Positions 46,070 through 58,689 of a stretch of 64,000 nucleotides of DNA are shown in pieces. The notes under the pieces were generated by a model. That model was given only the letters and a program-made list of their open reading frames with translations, did no database searches and was not told where the DNA came from. Both the position numbers and the translations under genes were made by a program. Source of the DNA: Toxonevra muliebris (lineage: Eukaryota; Arthropoda; Insecta; Diptera; Pallopteridae); contig OY829326.1 in assembly GCA_963691655.1 (NCBI GenBank), positions 149,872,998-149,936,997 of the forward strand. The letters run 5' to 3'. Within the stretch, counting starts at the first letter, position 1. Each line of letters begins with the position of its first letter.

Positions 46070-47400
46070 TATTTTCTAATTTAACCTTCAAAAAGTTTTT
46101 ATTTTGATTGAACATATTTTCATTTAATAAAAATCAGACATTTCTGAAGTGACCTACATAAGACAATGGGCATATCTGGGTTAAGTTGAGAGTTTAGCTT
46201 TCAGAGACTATTAAAATATTTTATGATTTTAGACCTGAACTATTTCTACTGATTTAAGTTCAAGTGAAATATTTTCTGAATTTAGGATAAACTATTTTAT
46301 TTTACAACTTCAGTCCAGAATTCAGGTCCAAGTGAGAGAGCCTTACATTAAAATATTTTCTGATTTCAGGGATGAATTGTTTTCTGATTATAGCCCAGAA
46401 TTCAGGTCCAAGTGACGGAGACATTAACTGAAATATTTTCTGGTTTCAGCGCCAAATTTGTTTGTAATTTTAGTGCAGAATTCAAGATTATTTGAATGGT
46501 CCTTGATAGCATTTAAATAACAGAACTCCATTTTTAATAAAAGTTTATTAAACTAGTTTTTAATTTTTGTGCAGAATTTAGGTCCAAGTGAAGGCGATCT
46601 GCATTGAAATATTTTGCTACTTAAGGGAACTACTTTACAACTTTTGTCCAGAATACAGGTCCATGTGAGAGAGACGTCCATTGAAATATTTTCTGATTTT
46701 AAGACAGAACTATTTTCTTATTATAGTCCAAAATTCAGTTTCAAATCAGCGCATTCATTGAAATATTTTTCGATTTCAAACCTGAAGTTTTTTTAATTGA
46801 AGGGTCCCTAAATCATTTACATATTTCTGTATGGAGCTCAGATTTAAGTATATTTTCTAATTTGATTCCAATTTTGCATCTAAGTTAAGGTCACCTACAT
46901 TAAAATATTTTCTAGTTCAGGCTAAAAGTTTTTCTACAAAGATTACAGTATGGAATTCATGTCAAGTAAGATTTTTTAACTATTTTCTGATTTTTCAATT
47001 ACTGAACAACTTTTTTCAGTCTAGATCTCTGGTTTAAATGAATGAGTACTGAACCATTTTTTAGTTTTAGTGCACAATTTAGGTCCAAGTGAAGGGAACC
47101 TGCATGTAGAATATTTTCGGAATTCAGGTCTATGTGAAAAAGACCTAAATTGACATTTTTACTAATATCTGGCCTGAACTACTTATTTTCTGATTTTAAC
47201 CCAAAATTTAGTGCCAAAGGAGGCAGATAAGGCATAAACAATTTCTGATTTTAGTACAGAACTCAATTTTAAATGAGAGAGTTTCGAACTATTTTCTAAT
47301 TTTTGAACTGATTTTTTTTATTATTTTTGTTTATTACTCAGGTCTATGTGAAGTAATGCAGAAATAGTTTTGATAATTGGACTGAACTATTTTTTGATTT
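46070..47400. repeat. Degenerate tandem repeat field, about 100-120 nt units
   Basis: About a dozen diverged units carry, in order, TTCAGGTCCAAGTGA, GAGAGACCTACATT, GAAATATTTTCTGATTT, CAGxCCTGAACTATTTTCT and GATTTTAGTCCAGAA. Shorter versions appear in reverse complement around the peptide gene blocks (29-41 kb). No ORF survives. The family looks like an old satellite or minisatellite dispersed locally. Confidence 0.7.
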
Positions 47401-47404
47401 TATG

Positions 47405-48187
47405 TAGCATAGTAAAAATATTTTGCAGAGGGTCGAAAGCTCACTTCATAAAAATAAGCAGAGGTCGGTCGGAGGTGGAAAATTATACTTAGGTTCGAGA
47501 GATTCTTCGCTAAGGGAAACGAAACGCCAAAGTTGTTATAAATGAAGTTTCTTTCCACTGATTTTAAGATCATTAAATCATTGGAATTTTTTTTTTTTTT
47601 TGGCAAAAGGAAAACTTAAATTTTTTGACCCACATAAATGTTAACCCAAGCACCATTTAAGGACTCATATTTAAGTCCCTGCACTTGCATAGAAATTTCC
47701 AACAAAATTTTAAAGCAATATTATGTGCTAGAAAACATTTTTTCTGTGCGGAAGATACGAACTAGTTGCTTATTGTGGTAAACAGAAGTTTAGTCTCAAT
47801 TCGACGGAATGACGACGCTAACAAAATCAGGTACTCTTATGTACATAATATTTTCCAAATAGTAATTACACATAGTATATAGGAATAGATTTACTAAGAA
47901 TTCTTGTAACCAATACCCACGTTTAACTATAATTCCCTTTGATATTTTCAAGATATATTACAGCAGAGGACAGAAAAAAAAAAAACAAAAACAGACCAAA
48001 TCATTCGTCTTAAAGTCATTTCGATAATTAAATTGAATTAAATCAGCGCTTAGCACGCAAACGTCAAAAACTATATTAATATCAACAATCAAAACGAAAC
48101 AACACACACACAAGAAACCAAACAGCAACAAAAAATATTGCTACGCATCAACAACGACTTAATGTTGCTTACAATGGCATTCATAGT
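47405..48187. other. Non-coding; leader-like upstream of the 48,188 exon
   Basis: 47,405-47,940 is featureless. From 47,960 the sequence becomes rich in AAC, ACACAC and CAACAA, as fly 5' leaders often are, and runs without a break into the putative first coding exon. An upstream TAA at 48,077 is the last in-frame stop. Confidence 0.4.
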
Positions 48188-48244
48188 ATGGACGCTATAA
48201 ATGTAAGTCCATCTTCTTATCAAGGATCGGCAATGTTATGCGGG
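48188..48244 (+). CDS. Putative 5' coding exon of an unidentified host gene (19 codons)
   Basis: ATG at 48,188 opens a frame reading MDAINVSPSSYQGSAMLCG that ends exactly before a consensus donor, GTAAGT, at 48,245 (phase 0). It is preceded by a leader-like CAA/ACA-rich stretch and has no upstream ATG in the same frame. Two earlier ATGs in another frame lie in the leader. The codons look fly-like and unrelated to any mobile element here. No following exon was found in the window, so the gene would have a long intron extending to the right. I do not recognise the protein. Confidence 0.4.
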
Positions 48245-49185
48245 GTAAGTATATAAAAATTGCAAGGAAATCATGATTCCCAACAAAACACAAATAACAC
48301 AGCAACTGTTGCAGCAAATGCTATGAGTAGCAGCAGCAGAATCAGCAACGTCGTCATAATGTCATAAGCATGCGGTGATGCATTCAACAACATCAAATAT
48401 GAACGAAAAAAAAAAGAAACATATGAAGCTCTTTTCAAACGTCATATTATTATAGCAAACTGACATTGAGTCGAAATTGTCGATTGGCGGCGATGAGAGT
48501 ATGAAAACGCAACGCGAAAGGCGTTGCAGAAGTTAAAACTGAAGCAGCAACAGCAGAAGCTGTGGTGGTAGAAGCCAAAAGTTCTTACTTATGTTTTGTT
48601 TGTTGGTATGTAATTTTTTCTCACTGTATACGGCATTAATCCTGAGACATCAACACTGTTGTCTGCATTGATGATTGGCGTTGATGATGCCACCAAATAT
48701 AAACCCACAAAGCGCGTGCAAAAAACGCAAAAAAATGCAATGCTCGATCAGCTCAACTCTCAGCACACAATATACGAAAAGTGTGAGTGGCTTGTAAAGT
48801 CAGCGACTGTTGTTGTAGTTAGTTAAATGCACTCAACAAAAAATGTTTGCTGTTGTTAGCAGAGCTTTGAATTTGCAGAATAGATCGTATATTTTGGCAT
48901 GTTTGGGCGTTTTAAGCTGAGGTACAATGTACAAAAGTTTGTTGGAGGATCCAAGACACGACTGAAGCTGATGAGTTGGAACATACGACTGACTGGAAAT
49001 GACGAAAAGTAATTTTTTTATTTTTATTAATTGTTCTTTAGTTTAGCTATAACAATGATTGGCTTATAAGTACGTAAGATATATATATATATATACTATT
49101 TCTTTGTTTTTTTTTTCCATTATAAGGTTAATATTTAATTTTCGCTAACAAATGATCTTAGATTTAAGGTATATACAAAAAAGAG
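48245..49185. other. Probable intron or intergenic DNA
   Basis: No ORF with support. CAGCAG-rich part at 48,300-48,560 and a TA run at 49,080-49,095. If the 48,188 exon is real, this is the start of its intron. Confidence 0.35.
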
Positions 49186-49189
49186 ATGC

Positions 49190-51985
49190 AAATCATTTAA
49201 TTGAGATTAATTGACGATTTCTAGTGGGATTTGATTTGGCATAGAATGTTTTTGCAGAAAGCGAGTTTGATATTCCTCGTATATTACATAAAATATGAAA
49301 GAGGGTTTCATCTTCTGCCATGTTACAAATAGAACTGGTGTAATTTGGATTATTTTTCGAAGAATTTTTTTTTCTAATAAGACGCCTGACTAACGGTTTC
49401 AAGACCGGCGCCTCTTCCTGCAAGGACGAAAACGGAAATCGGGTGACAGATGTCCAGGGTATTATGAGGTTATGGAGGGAACACTTCTCGCAGCTGCTTA
49501 ATGGTGATGACGACAACAATCCCGCCATTGGGGAAGCTGTTTCGGAAACCCCAATCATTGACGGCGTTGAAGTACCGCCGCCCGACTACGACGAGGTCTT
49601 AACAGCCATCGCTCGGGTGAAAAACAATAAGGCCGCGGGCACAGATGGCCTGCCTGCTGAGTTGTTTAAGACCGGAGGCGAAGAGCTCACAAAACGCATG
49701 TACGAGCTTTTATGCTGAATATGGTCGGATGAAAGCATGCCCCGTGATTGGAACCTTAGCGTACTCTGCCCAATCCACAAGAAGGGTGATTTCACGATTC
49801 GCGCCAACTACCGTGGGATAAGCCTTCTTAACATCGCCTATAAGGTTCTATCGAGCATATTGTGTGAAAGACTGAAGCCCATCGTCAACAAACTGATTGG
49901 ACCTTATCAGTGTGGCTTCAGGCCTGGTAAGTCCACCATCGACCAGATATTCACACTTCGCCAAATCCTGGAAAAGACCCGAGAAAAAAAAATCGACACA
50001 CACCATCTATTCGTCGATTATAAAGCCGCTTTCGACAGCACGATTAGAGTTCACCTGTATGCTGCAATGTCTGGTTAAGGTATCCCTGCAAACCTCATTC
50101 GTCTTTGCAAAATGATATTGACCGACACCACCAGCGCAGTGAAAATTGGGACTGACCTCTCCGCGCCATTTGATACCAAAAGAGGTTTCAGACAAGGAGA
50201 CTCCCTATCGTGCCATTTTTTTAATCTGATGATGGAGAAAATAATTCGAGCTGCGAACATCGACATCTCTGGCACTATCTTTTACAAGAGTGTCATGCTG
50301 CTGGCATACGCTGATAATATTGACATCATTGGCATCAACGCGCGAGCAGTCAGTGCAGCATTATCTAACTTAGACAGGGAGTCTTGTCGAGTGGGTCTGG
50401 TGATGAACGAGGACAAAACGAAATACCTTGTGTCAACAAAGAGTCGCGGCGTCTTGGACAAAATGTCACTGTTGACAATTACAAATTCGAAGTCGTCAAG
50501 GATTTCGTTTATCTTGGATCCAGCACCAACACCAACAATAATGTCAGCCTTGAGATCAAGCGAAGAATAACTCTTGCCAACAGATGTTACTATGGGCTCA
50601 GTAGGCAATTGTGAAGCAGAGCCCTCTCTCGACGCACAAAAATAACGCTCTTCAAGATCCTCATCCTAATGTATGGCGAAGAGACGTGGACATTGACCAC
50701 CGTTGATGAGAGGCTGTTGGGAGCATTCGAGAGGAAGATTCTCCGCAAGATCTATGGTCCTGTGTGCGTGGACGACGTGTATCGTATAAGATGGAACCAT
50801 GAGCTGTATGAGCTGTTCGCCGACATTGACGTAGTCAAGCGCATAAAACTCCAGCGCCTTCGCTGGCTGGGTCATGTCGAGCGAATGGAAGATAGTGCTC
50901 CGGCTAGAAGTGTGTTTTATTCGAGCCACGGAGGTGGAACGCGCAGAAGAGGAAGACCTAATCTTCGTTGGAAAGACCAGTTACAGAGGGACCTGACTGC
51001 ACTTATCCTTACTAACTGGCGCCGGCGCGCGCATTGCAGAAGTGACTGGCGAGGCTTTTTACAGGCGGCCAAGACCGATCATCGGTTGTAGAGCCAATTA
51101 AGTAAGTAAGTAAGTAATTTGGAATAATTCTATGAGACATGTTATTAATGGTTAAAACAAAACTTCTGGAGTTTGCTGTTCGCAATTGAAAAGCAAGTCT
51201 GAATTGGAGCGTTGATGTTAGTTATTGAACCAGTTCCTAAGAATTTGTAGTTTGGGACATAGTTAGAGCTCATGATTAGGTTGGTGTCCATATTATTGTA
51301 GAGATTACTAAGATCACAAGTGATTGTGTACAGCTCTCGCTGGAGAGTATGAGGATTAGCGTTAGTCAGCAGATGTTCTTTATTCACCTGGCAGAGGTAG
51401 TTTTTTAATAACGAAAACCAGTTGTACTTCATAATGTTTACAGCAGAAGCATTTAATTTGATTAGAGCAATTATATATCTTTTAAGGAATCTATGTTCAA
51501 AATTTTACATAATAGTTTGATGGCTCTGTTGACCGATATAATAATTAGGTTGTTTAGTTTGAATTCTCTTCGAACAATGTAATTTGGCGTAGGTTGGTCT
51601 TGAAAGTACAACGACTTGAAAAACCTAGTTTGCGTTTTTTCTAAGCAATCTGGGTAGTTCAGAGCCCAAACTTCCGATCCATATAACACTGTTGAAGAGG
51701 TAATGAGAATATGTTTAATTTGTGACATTGCGGAGTTTGCTTTAGACACCATTTGTTTAGTGGTATTGAGGAATAACCCAGAACTACAGAATGGTATACC
51801 CATATAAGTATACTCTTTGACTAGTTCCAATTCTGTTTGATCGAACTTAAAACGAAGACTTCTTGAAAGTCTACCTGCCGGCTTGAAAAATACGACTTTG
51901 GATTGATTAGCATTCACTGTGAGATTATTACTATGACGAAAAGTAATGGCACACAACCAGTTTTTAAAAGAGTTGTGGCTCATTG
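49190..51985 (-). pseudogene. LINE reverse transcriptase C-terminal part, split by a nested LINE
   Basis: Minus-strand relic. 51,983-51,471 is open: NANQSKVVFF, VKEYTYMGIPF (RT motif E region), LYGSEVWALNYPDCLEKTQ, TPNYIVRREF. After a frame change, 51,432-51,145 continues with WFSLLKNYLCQVNKEH. The C-terminal end resumes beyond the nested plus-strand LINE at 49,349-49,193 with NYTSSICNMAEDETLFHILC. Joining the two sides over the insertion keeps the alignment, so the plus-strand element inserted into this one. CR1/L2-like organisation is possible, but the clade is not certain. Confidence 0.8.
49350..51113 (+). mobile_element. RTE-like LINE, 5'-truncated, nested
   Basis: Plus-strand non-LTR element. 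Translation covers a pre-RT region (MRLWREHFSQLLNG), RT motifs (VKNNKAAGTDGLPAELFK; NYRGISLLNIAYKVLS; GFRPGKSTIDQIF; FVDYKAAFDS; YADNIDIIGI), then VVKDFVYLGSSTN, RITLANRCYYGLSRQL and the typical C-terminus LGHVERMEDSAPA...RRRGRPNLRWKDQ. The 3' end is (TAAG)n. Lesions: TGA at 49,716, TAA at 50,076, a frameshift near 50,440-50,455, TGA at 50,612, and YADN in place of YADD. The candidate target duplication is GTAATTTGGA (49,340-49,349 and 51,114-51,123). Insect relatives are often mislabelled craniofacial development protein 2-like. Confidence 0.88.
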
Positions 51986-51989
51986 TTCA

Positions 51990-53480
51990 GTAACGCTATT
52001 GAGCAGTGCTAAATTGAGTGAGCAGAGACACTTGACTAAGTATTGATTTGTTAAATTTCTTCTTAGGAAATCTGGAATTAGTTAGTAACTTTTGAATTTA
52101 GGTAGAATTTAACGGACAAATTTTTATTTTTACAATATTTTTTCCGTGAGTATAACTGCTGATGTTGCTATTACTGCCATTACCGTTCTGCTGTTTCATC
52201 GCTGATGATGTGAATGAGAATTATGATAAAGTTTGAGGTATGAGAAGAACTCCTGTTGAGCAGAAGCAGAAGAAGCAGCAATTTGAAACATAATTAAAAG
52301 GAAACCACGAAGGTGGAGCATGAACAAATTCAGAAAGAAAGAAATTCACACACACACTCACTGAATTATAAGCTACTATATCATCAATGCGATAGTTAGG
52401 GATTAAGGTGTAGAGTAGTAGGTGCTTGGCTGATTTCCAACTACTACTGGAAAAGTTTTTGTTGGTTGTTTTTTGTGTGTAAATTAAGCACTCCCGCAGT
52501 GTCCTGCGCCGTGTGTGTAGGTATATGTTGAATGAATGTGTGCAGTCATTCAGTTATACACTTCAACTTCCGATTATGTTAGTCAGTCAAGTCATTCAGA
52601 CATTCAGTCAGTTACTGGGGCTGTTAGTCTTTACTGCTGCTTCTTTGATATTCAGGTATAAGGTGATGCCTTTTGCTTAAGAAGATTAAATTTAACGCGC
52701 CATGTTATTATCAGTCATCAGCGAGAGGCAGCAGTAGTATTATTTTTATTTGTATGTACTGTCTCCGCTGCTTTTGGGCTTATGGCGCGCTTACATGTGA
52801 TCATTCACATGTGATTCCAAAAAGGACATACACTCATCCAATAATAGTTCCTCAATGCAGAGATTCTCTGATACTTTGTGTGCATATTTTCTGCGCTTTG
52901 ATATCATTTGAAAAATCTTAAGGTTTTGTGTTGAATTAAGCCACGCTTTTGTAATTTAAAGATAATTTGCGAAAAGTTCACAAACAAAACAAACAAATTA
53001 AAGTTTTATTACAATCAGCGTTGAAATTATTCTGTTGGAAAAAAATATACCGTTTTAATTTCATTAAATTTGTTGTTTCATTAATTGATGGAATCATAAG
53101 GGTTGGTTTGTTTTTATTAATTTATGATGTTAATAATAAGAAGTTTGTTTTCAGGGTTTCCAGAATATCTGCTGCCAGAAAATGAGAGATTGTGAATCAA
53201 AAGCTGTTACAAATTAATGACTAATAATAATACTACTAAATAAGCTTCAAGTTTGAAATGTAACGGCTAGCAAATAAGCCCAGTTTGTAAGGAGGAGCCA
53301 TAAGTGTTACGGAGAGAGGAGTTCGATTTTAGATAGATAAAGGATAAATGAAGCAGAGTTATGCAAAGGTTAAATCCAAACTGTCGGCAATCTATTCCTT
53401 GACTGGTCATGTGCTTGGGTTTAGTACTATCCAATACAACACTGGACAGTCAAGTGCCTTTCTTAATAACTATGCATAAG
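51990..53480. other. No gene recognised
   Basis: AT-rich. Includes CAG/GAAGAAG words at 52,255-52,280, GTGTGT at 52,505-52,520 and (GTCA/TTCAGTCA) words at 52,545-52,612. Open frames at 52,673-52,921 and 52,967-53,185 have no domain or splice support. Confidence 0.45.
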
Positions 53481-55150
53481 CATCTATGAATCAGGTGCTA
53501 TTAACTGTCATGTTCCTTTCCGCGGTGAAGTTCAAGGCCGTGGGGGGGGAGAGGGAAGACTTGGGGTTTCTGACCGCCCCCCGCCCCCCCGAAATGTGGA
53601 AACTTTATTCTAATTTTTGAGATTAATTGCCAATGGATGGAAAAAAAGTCAAAATAAAATCTATTTAACGATATTTTTACTTCCACCAGTTTTTTTTTCT
53701 AAAAAGTCAAATATAAAAAATAAATTTGAAATCTTAGTTACACTATGCGATCAAATCCAATTTGTTTTCTTCGACATGAGATTTGACTACGGATTCAAAA
53801 AGAGAAGGTGAGCACTCCTGCATTCATAGTTTTTCTAGGTCAGTAACTGTTTTTGATTTAAAGTTTCGTCTGAATCAGATTGAAAAGTTTAAAAATTAGT
53901 AAAAATAGAAAAAATTATCGGATCCTTGTAAAATTAGACTTGCTTGAACCCCAGTTTTTTCCTAAAACGTTACGTGATGGAAAGTTTTTGACCTCAGATT
54001 CGTGTTCAACGTGAAAAATTCTTTCGTAAAAACTACATCTTATTAGAAAAACCCATCTTAAAATTAATTTTTTAACGCATTATTGCTCAGAACACCACGA
54101 CTAGAAAGATCTCTTTCAATGCTGTGACTTCACGAATTTAGGGAATATAAGCCAACCTCATCCGGGTTTCTTATCATTGATAATGGCTCAAATTCCCAAT
54201 GATGATCATTTGAAAAAAATGAGCCTCTACAATTTTTGGTAATTTTTTTGAGGTTGGGTACATCATCAGTAGTGGGAAGTCAATGAGTTAATGAAATTAT
54301 GTCCCTCACGATAAAAAAAATGCACTAGAATGAAAATTGAATAATATTTATTTGAAAAAATTTAATTTGATTATTCTGGAAATTCTTTGTCACTTTTAGC
54401 CATTTTTTTTAGGTTAAGATTAAAAAAATCGGAAAATTTTTCCTAAAATTTTAATTTTGTAGGGCTCATCTAATGTATCATTGATTTAATTTATTGTATT
54501 TCAAAATCAGTTTGATAAAAATTATTTATGAATATATTCTTCGAATGAAAACCCCCCGAAAAAAATTTCTGGCTACGGCCCTGGTGAAGTTGTTTAGTTT
54601 CATACCGTTTTCGATGGGTTCGTCGCAGAGACTGAGTTTTCTAAGCTCCTAGCATTAAAGTCGCCAACCACGATTTTTGTATTATTGAAGTAGAAGTCAT
54701 CTTTGATTGCTTCATCTTTCTCATCCGTACGCGGCGTGGACACAAATCGGGCTGATGTTGAAGAACTGTGTGTTGATCCGGCTAAAGGACAGGCACCCGT
54801 TTACTGACGTGAACCTCGAAAGCAGATGAAGCAACCTTTTGACAACTATGAAACTAACACCAAATTCGTGCCTCAGATTTTGATAGCTGTAATAGATATC
54901 GCTGGATGCTTTTTTTGACCAACGCTGCTTTGTCAATCGCATTTACTCTGTAAAAGTAACATGAGATCAATGTTTATTGATGAAATCTACCATCTGATTA
55001 GAGGCATTTTCTCTGTAAAGGGTTCGGACATTGCATACTCCTATCCTTAAATCATTCTTTTTTAACTTTTGCGTGTAAAGTGTCGTTAAACTGAAGGTGG
55101 TTTTCTATCTTAGGCTTGATTAGAGGCCAGGGAAAACCCAGCGTACACTT
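53480..55150 (-). pseudogene. RTE-like LINE endonuclease domain, split by hAT-5
   Basis: Minus-strand relic of the N-terminal APE-type endonuclease of the same LINE kind as at 49,350. In order from 55,050 downward: CNVRTLYRENASNQMVDFI, then SSDIYYSYQNLRHEFGVSFI, FTSVNGCLSFSRINTQFF, NISPICVHA, and LCDEPIENGMKLNNF just before hAT-5. On the far side of hAT-5 the frame resumes with TAERNMTVNST. With hAT-5 and one 8-nt duplication removed, the join reads NNFTAERNM without a gap. Several stops elsewhere. 55,150-55,580 may be its 5' leader. Confidence 0.78.
53533..54583. mobile_element. hAT-5, non-autonomous (1,051 bp)
   Basis: Ends CAAGGCCGTG...CTACGGCCCTG with a perfect 8-bp duplication, GTGAAGTT (53,525-53,532 and 54,584-54,591). 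G- or C-runs lie just inside both ends. It is inserted in an RTE-like endonuclease relic, whose frame is restored by its virtual removal. No transposase. A partial copy lies at 58,915-59,286. Confidence 0.92.
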
Positions 55151-55584
55151 TAGTTTCCTTTCCGACGGATGGGAAATCACTATCCAAGAAGTACCACAAG
55201 GAGGATGTGTGCTGACTTGAGCTGGAAAAGCGCACCGGTCAATAATGACGCATCCGTTTGTGAGACTGCTACAGACTTTACCTTGCTCCCCGTCTGGACA
55301 GCACTATCTTACGCAAATCTTTTTGGATACTGTCGTTCATTGTAGTTAGATCCTGGTACACACTTAGGTCAACAACGGTCCATTGCGATACTGCATGATT
55401 AGAAATGCTGAGAAAATTAGTTTCGGTCAAGTTTCAGTAGTTCTCATGTTCTTGGACGAAATTTTACAATAATAATGCTTTGGGCTTGACTGTTTATGAC
55501 GGTTTACCTATAGTAATCGTTTATTGATAAATATTTCGCATTTCCTTCCCCAAAATAGCTAATGTGCTACAGTGTGGGTTTATA

Positions 55585-56060
55585 ATGGTAAGTTAGGTTA
55601 GGTTAGAAGTGGCGGCGAATGACTCACATACACCGTCAGGTCCACTGCGTTATCACAAACTCGTTGAGTATTGGGACCAACAAATTTTTGCTATACGGGA
55701 GGAGTTTTGACTCTTCCATCTTCTATTTGAGGCAGAGAAAAGTTATTTATCTAAGGCTGTGTAATAGAATAAGAGTGATTGCGAGACGTTAAAGGACTTT
55801 ACCTCAAGACATGAATCTTGCTTTGCGAGCTCGTCCGTCACCTCATTTCTCATTATAACAGAATGTCCTGGTACCCAGCAGAGTTGTAGCTGATTGGTTG
55901 TACTGAGGACTTGAAGGAAGATGTAGCATTGATTTACCAGTTTAGACTTTATAGTATGGCTTTCCAATACCTTCAGAGCAGATAGACTGTCTGATCATTT
56001 GCGCTCCTCATGACGCTTTCAGATGCCATGTGTATCGTCTTTATTTCATTTATAAAAACG
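55585..56060 (-). pseudogene. RNase H-type LINE, RNase H domain and CCTAA 3' end
   Basis: Minus-strand relic. 55,967-55,743 is open, and its extension upstream reads SDSLSALKVLESHTIKSKL, then LCWVPGHSVIMRNEVTDELAK, the last catalytic block of RNase H (WVPGHxxxxxNExxDELA). A decayed tail leads to a 3' end GCCGCCACTTCTAACC(TAACC)n at about 55,585, the same tail type as the LINE at 41,914. Confidence 0.8.
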
Positions 56061-56099
56061 CTATAACTGTCGGGAAGTTTAAAAGATTTTTTTGGTATC

Positions 56100-58640
56100 A
56101 AAATTATAATAGCAAGTTTATTAGAAACTGCAATCATTCATCACCATGAGGTAAGTTTATGGGATCTTTGATACTTCAGTAATTTGAAACTTAATATACA
56201 TCAGTTACGAACATCCTTTGTCCAGATGTCCTCATTCAAATTTTGTATTCATATATTGTGCATACACTTAAGTTAAAAATTGCCTAACAAAGTTAATAAC
56301 AATAACCAAAACGTACCACCATGAATAGTTCGCGGCCAACCTCCAAAAGTATAAATTACAGGCAACTTTACTTGGAATATGTTTGACAATATGTTGGAGG
56401 CTACTTAAAAATTGAATATATGTGCAGGTAGGTACTTATGCCGTTATGATACGCGTATTTTAAAATTTACACACACACACACACAAACAGACAAGGATAT
56501 ACCTAGCTATGCATCTATGTATATGAAGGTAGGCTGGCACTATATACTTACCTACATACTATATACTTGTATAACCCCCAAAGCAGAAAAGGATGCCGTT
56601 TTTCCAATAACGCTTTTAAGTAAACGATATGCAATTAGTAATGTGGGCATATTAATATAATAATGAAACAAGCAACAACAACAACAAACGAACGAACGAT
56701 ACCACAAAGTTGTATTGATGACTTTGAACCAGCATGTTAGAGAACAAATGCAGTAAAGAAGCAAAAATAACTAAAAGGTAGGCTGTATGTAAGTGATACA
56801 TATGACAGGCTTGACTGACTGGCTGACTGACTGACTGACTAACTGGCTGACATGGGTCGTCGAACGAACGTTTGCTCGCTTGCTCAGTTTGCACTTAATG
56901 AAAAGCAAATACTATACCGCTAACATAAAATCACAATCTCATCATACACACACAGGATCAATTACAGCAAATGATATGAAAATGACTTGGCTTTGAGTGT
57001 GGGGTTAAGGCGAGAATGGTGAGGAGGAAGAGTCGCAATGATATGAAGAAGAATGTGAGACACAAGTATGCGGGTAGTTATGTATATAGTTAGTGAGGTA
57101 AGTACTTACACATGTAGGTACATGATATTACGATATTTGCGTACAAGATCAAGATCAACATAATGAAAGAAGATAGTAGTATGAGGCACAGAAGACGAAG
57201 AAGAAGAGGTAGAAAAAATGCCCAACTAGTTGTGCAAGCAGTAAAGCGTTGATGTCAACATAATGTGGTCGTGCGCCTGCTTCTGCTACTTTTTTGAGCG
57301 GTCTACCTACACCATATGTGCAGAACGCGTGCTTATTATTAAATTGTGATGCGGCTGCTGCAGCAGTAGCTGACGAACCTGTCATTGTCATCATCACCAT
57401 CAGCAACAGCAACAAGAAGATCATGCAAGAATATGATCATCAGTGAGTTTGATGTGTGTGGATGGTTGCTTCATTGCTGCCTGACTCTTCTGTTCTGTTG
57501 GTACTTGAACATGTGTTAAACATTGCTCGATTTTTTTTTAATTTTTTTTTTTGCTGATGTGGTTCATTGTTGTCAGAAGCAAAGGCTTAAATTACCTAAT
57601 TGAAGATGTTCTAAGTTGCAATTACTACATGAAAAAATTAAGAAAATATGAAGAAAAGAATTCAAACGCCTCGCAAACATAAAACATTTGATGATGACGA
57701 TAGCGACAATGACGATCATAATGAAGATCGTGAGGATAGTAATGATGCTGATCTTGCTGATGACGATGACGATGACGAAGGCACAAGTTGAATGTCAAGA
57801 CTTAAGTCATTGAAACAAAGCTCACTTTCAATACATATAAACAAGTACTCGTATATGAATATCAAGTTAATGGGAAAGCATTTAGTATATGGTATGGAAG
57901 GATAGATGGATGCTTGCTTGATATAGAGTAAATGTTATTTAAGCTAATTTGTATACATGTATTTGTTTAGTATCTGTGTGCACACATGTCAGCCGCAATG
58001 TTTGATCTTACTATTGCAGTGCAGCCAATCTTGATTGGAAATTCAGAAGAAAAGAAACAACAAAAACAAAAAAAAAAATAAGATTGCAAGTGCTTGGCTA
58101 ATTATTTTCTGGAGCAAATTGTTGTTAACTTGACAAGAAACTAAACACGAGCGAGCGATCGCGCGAGCCACAGTAAAAGTAAATGGAAGTTTTTTTTTTT
58201 TTTTTGTTTGTGGATCACATATTTCTGTATTTGTCTTACTTTTTCTGTTGTCGTACTTTGTGTTGTAATCAGTTTTTTGGAATTCCCTTGGGTGCAATTC
58301 AACTTTTTTGCACTTGCACTGTCATTTTTACAAAGGATAAATGTGAAATGATGAAAAGTTGAGTAAAATCTTCTTGCATTCATTTAGTTAAGCAATCAAT
58401 TTTTGTATGTATAGTTAAGTAATTAACTTTTTTCTTGCTTTCTTGTCATATTTGTTGAGCAATTTTTTTTTGTTGATTTCACAAAAAAAAAACAGTATCT
58501 GCAACTGCACAAAATATTTGCTTTACAATTTCTTTGTCGGTTTATCATATGCTACATTCACCGGTAAGTATATACGTCTAACTTAGGCACTCTAACTTTA
58601 ATCGATGACTTTCGAAATATTTTTTATTTCGAGCTTAATT
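56100..58640. other. No gene recognised; microsatellite-rich
   Basis: CA run at 56,470-56,486, TGAC/GACT run at 56,811-56,851, GAAGAA at 57,190-57,215, GATGAC run at 57,690-57,780 and T/A runs at 57,531-57,552 and 58,190-58,207. The GATGAC run gives a 47-codon open frame at 57,648-57,791 with an acidic end; this is best explained by the repeat. Confidence 0.5.
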
Positions 58641-58689
58641 TATAGACGTTTTACTTTATGGGCTGACTTGTTGAAATAGAAGGAAGGTT

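Noticed and set aside
49193..49558. 121-aa minus-strand open frame taken as one protein
   Set aside because: Its N-terminal half is the antisense of the nested RTE-like LINE; only the C-terminal half belongs to the outer minus-strand LINE.
57648..57791. 47-codon open frame with basic start and Asp-rich end
   Set aside because: The acidic part is a GATGAC microsatellite; no promoter, splice or homology evidence.
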